A stretch of DNA of 64,000 nt, taken from Flaccisagitta enflata. Lineage: Eukaryota > Chaetognatha > Sagittoidea > Aphragmophora. The stretch covers positions 99,882,001-99,946,000 of the forward strand of contig OZ231126.1 of assembly GCA_965153355.1 (NCBI GenBank), in the 5' to 3' direction. The position numbers were made by a program, and so were the translations under genes. Below the pieces are notes generated by a model, which had not been told where the DNA came from, did no database searches, and saw only the letters and a list, made by a program, of their open reading frames with translations. Of the stretch, positions 63,011-64,000 are shown in pieces (the stretch's first letter is position 1; every line of letters starts with the position of its first letter).

Positions 63011-63116
63011 AGACAAAAAAGACCGAAAGCAAAAAAAGGCACAGATTGAATAACAAAAACAGACAATCAACCAGACATCATGAGATGCACAACAAAAAAA
63101 CAAGCACTGAAAAAAA

Positions 63117-63180
63117 AGACTTCCATTTATGACTTTTTTCCGGTCGGCGATTAGCCGCCTTTATTGGTATTAACTCTTCC
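63117..63180 (-). repeat. Dispersed repeat W, inverse of 3,172-3,232
   Basis: TATGACTTTTTTCCGGTCGG, CGATTAGCCGCC and TTTATTGGTATTAA match the reverse complement of 3,172-3,232 with few differences, including the GGCGGCTAATCGCC palindromic core. Confidence 0.65.
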
Positions 63181-63289
63181 TGTTCTAGGTTCTTAATTTT
63201 AGGCAAAACGTTTCAACTGGAGTGAGGTCAGAACTTAGTGAGACACTCATTTGTTTACTGATGAAAAAAATCCTAAAGGATAAACTAAA

Positions 63290-63332
63290 TCTACTCGTCC
63301 GCGACTGTCCTGCCGTGTATCCGCCCTTGTTG
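63290..63332 (-). repeat. Y element, left-end fragment
   Basis: CGTCCGCGACTGTCCTGCCG followed by TGTATCCGCCCTTGTTG, the inverse of a Y left end. Confidence 0.55.
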
Positions 63333-63335
63333 TCA

Positions 63336-63734
63336 ATCAATTGTCCGCCTTTCTAATCTTTGTCTGTTTGTCTATTTTGCTGTCTTTTGGTCCGTCGGTT
63401 TGCCCAATGGCCGCATGGGTACCACCCTATGATCCACTATTTTTGTTTTTTTATCCTACACAATCCCGCACCAATGAGTTCCATTCCTTTTCAAGCGTAT
63501 ATAACCGTGTATTTGAAACAAGAATGAGCAATTTTGCGAAACGCCTGTTTTTCATGCAGTCTTTTTTCTCGGCGACTTTCTGTAATTGTTGAGTTTTTCA
63601 CGTCGACCGATTGCGTTACCATTCAATCAATCAACGGATTGTGTCACCGAAGATGAGAGCGCGCGACAATTTACTAATGAGAATAGCTCTCGCAGAGACA
63701 AGCACTCAAACAGGGAATTGCAGGGACAGAATTG
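63336..63734. other. Gene-free stretch
   Basis: No recognisable feature; an 83-codon plus frame at 63,341 has no known motif. Confidence 0.45.

Positions 63735-64000
<266 letters not shown>

Overview
The window is almost certainly nuclear DNA of an animal, probably an invertebrate. The only substantial protein-coding content is one long-terminal-repeat (LTR) retrotransposon of the BEL/Pao superfamily, a group known only from metazoans. The rest is repeat-dominated: long (GA)n, (CA)n, (GTC)n and (GACC)n tracts, several minisatellite families, a 607-bp satellite and many small non-autonomous DNA transposons. I cannot name the species. I found no convincing host gene, tRNA or rRNA.

Layout. 0-4.2 kb: simple repeats, a pogo-like MITE, a compact copy of an inverted-repeat element called Z here, a 20-bp minisatellite (A), and two copies of a dispersed element called Y here (left end GCCGGATACACGG, right end GTCCGCAACTAAAA). 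4.26-13.63 kb: an 80-bp minisatellite of about 117 units in which runs of identical units alternate with badly scrambled ones. 13.6-20.95 kb: a serial composite in which Z termini bracket 20-bp minisatellite A arrays and alternate with 65-bp minisatellite B arrays. 20.95-25.5 kb: three long-inverted-repeat elements with recognisable target duplications (TCAG, GACA, TA). 25.5-41.5 kb: microsatellites (one (GA)n tract of about 960 bp), a 13-bp minisatellite, a second pogo-like MITE, a hAT-like element with an 8-bp target duplication, many Y copies, two more Z copies and a perfect 109-bp palindrome.

41,574-54,740: the BEL/Pao element, 13.2 kb including two nearly identical LTRs (917 and 905 bp) and a 5-bp target duplication CACAT. 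Order inside: glutamine-rich Gag with coiled coil, capsid-like region and zinc knuckles; aspartic protease; reverse transcriptase; RNase H; integrase; integrase-tail domain. About 2.4 kb of further reading frames follow in the position where an env would sit, but they show no signal peptide or membrane span, and a well-formed intron lies next to them. The pol region is cut by many frame changes although the LTRs differ by only about two substitutions plus short indels. This conflict suggests indel errors in the assembly or a very recently mobilised defective copy.

55,814-61,497: 9.4 units of a 607/608-bp satellite. The rest to 64,000 is microsatellite and short dispersed repeats.

How it fits together: the window reads as an intergenic or heterochromatin-like repeat landscape. 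Several elements sit inside pre-existing simple repeats, and the Z element appears to have seeded minisatellite expansion. Z, Y, W, A and B are labels used only in this annotation.
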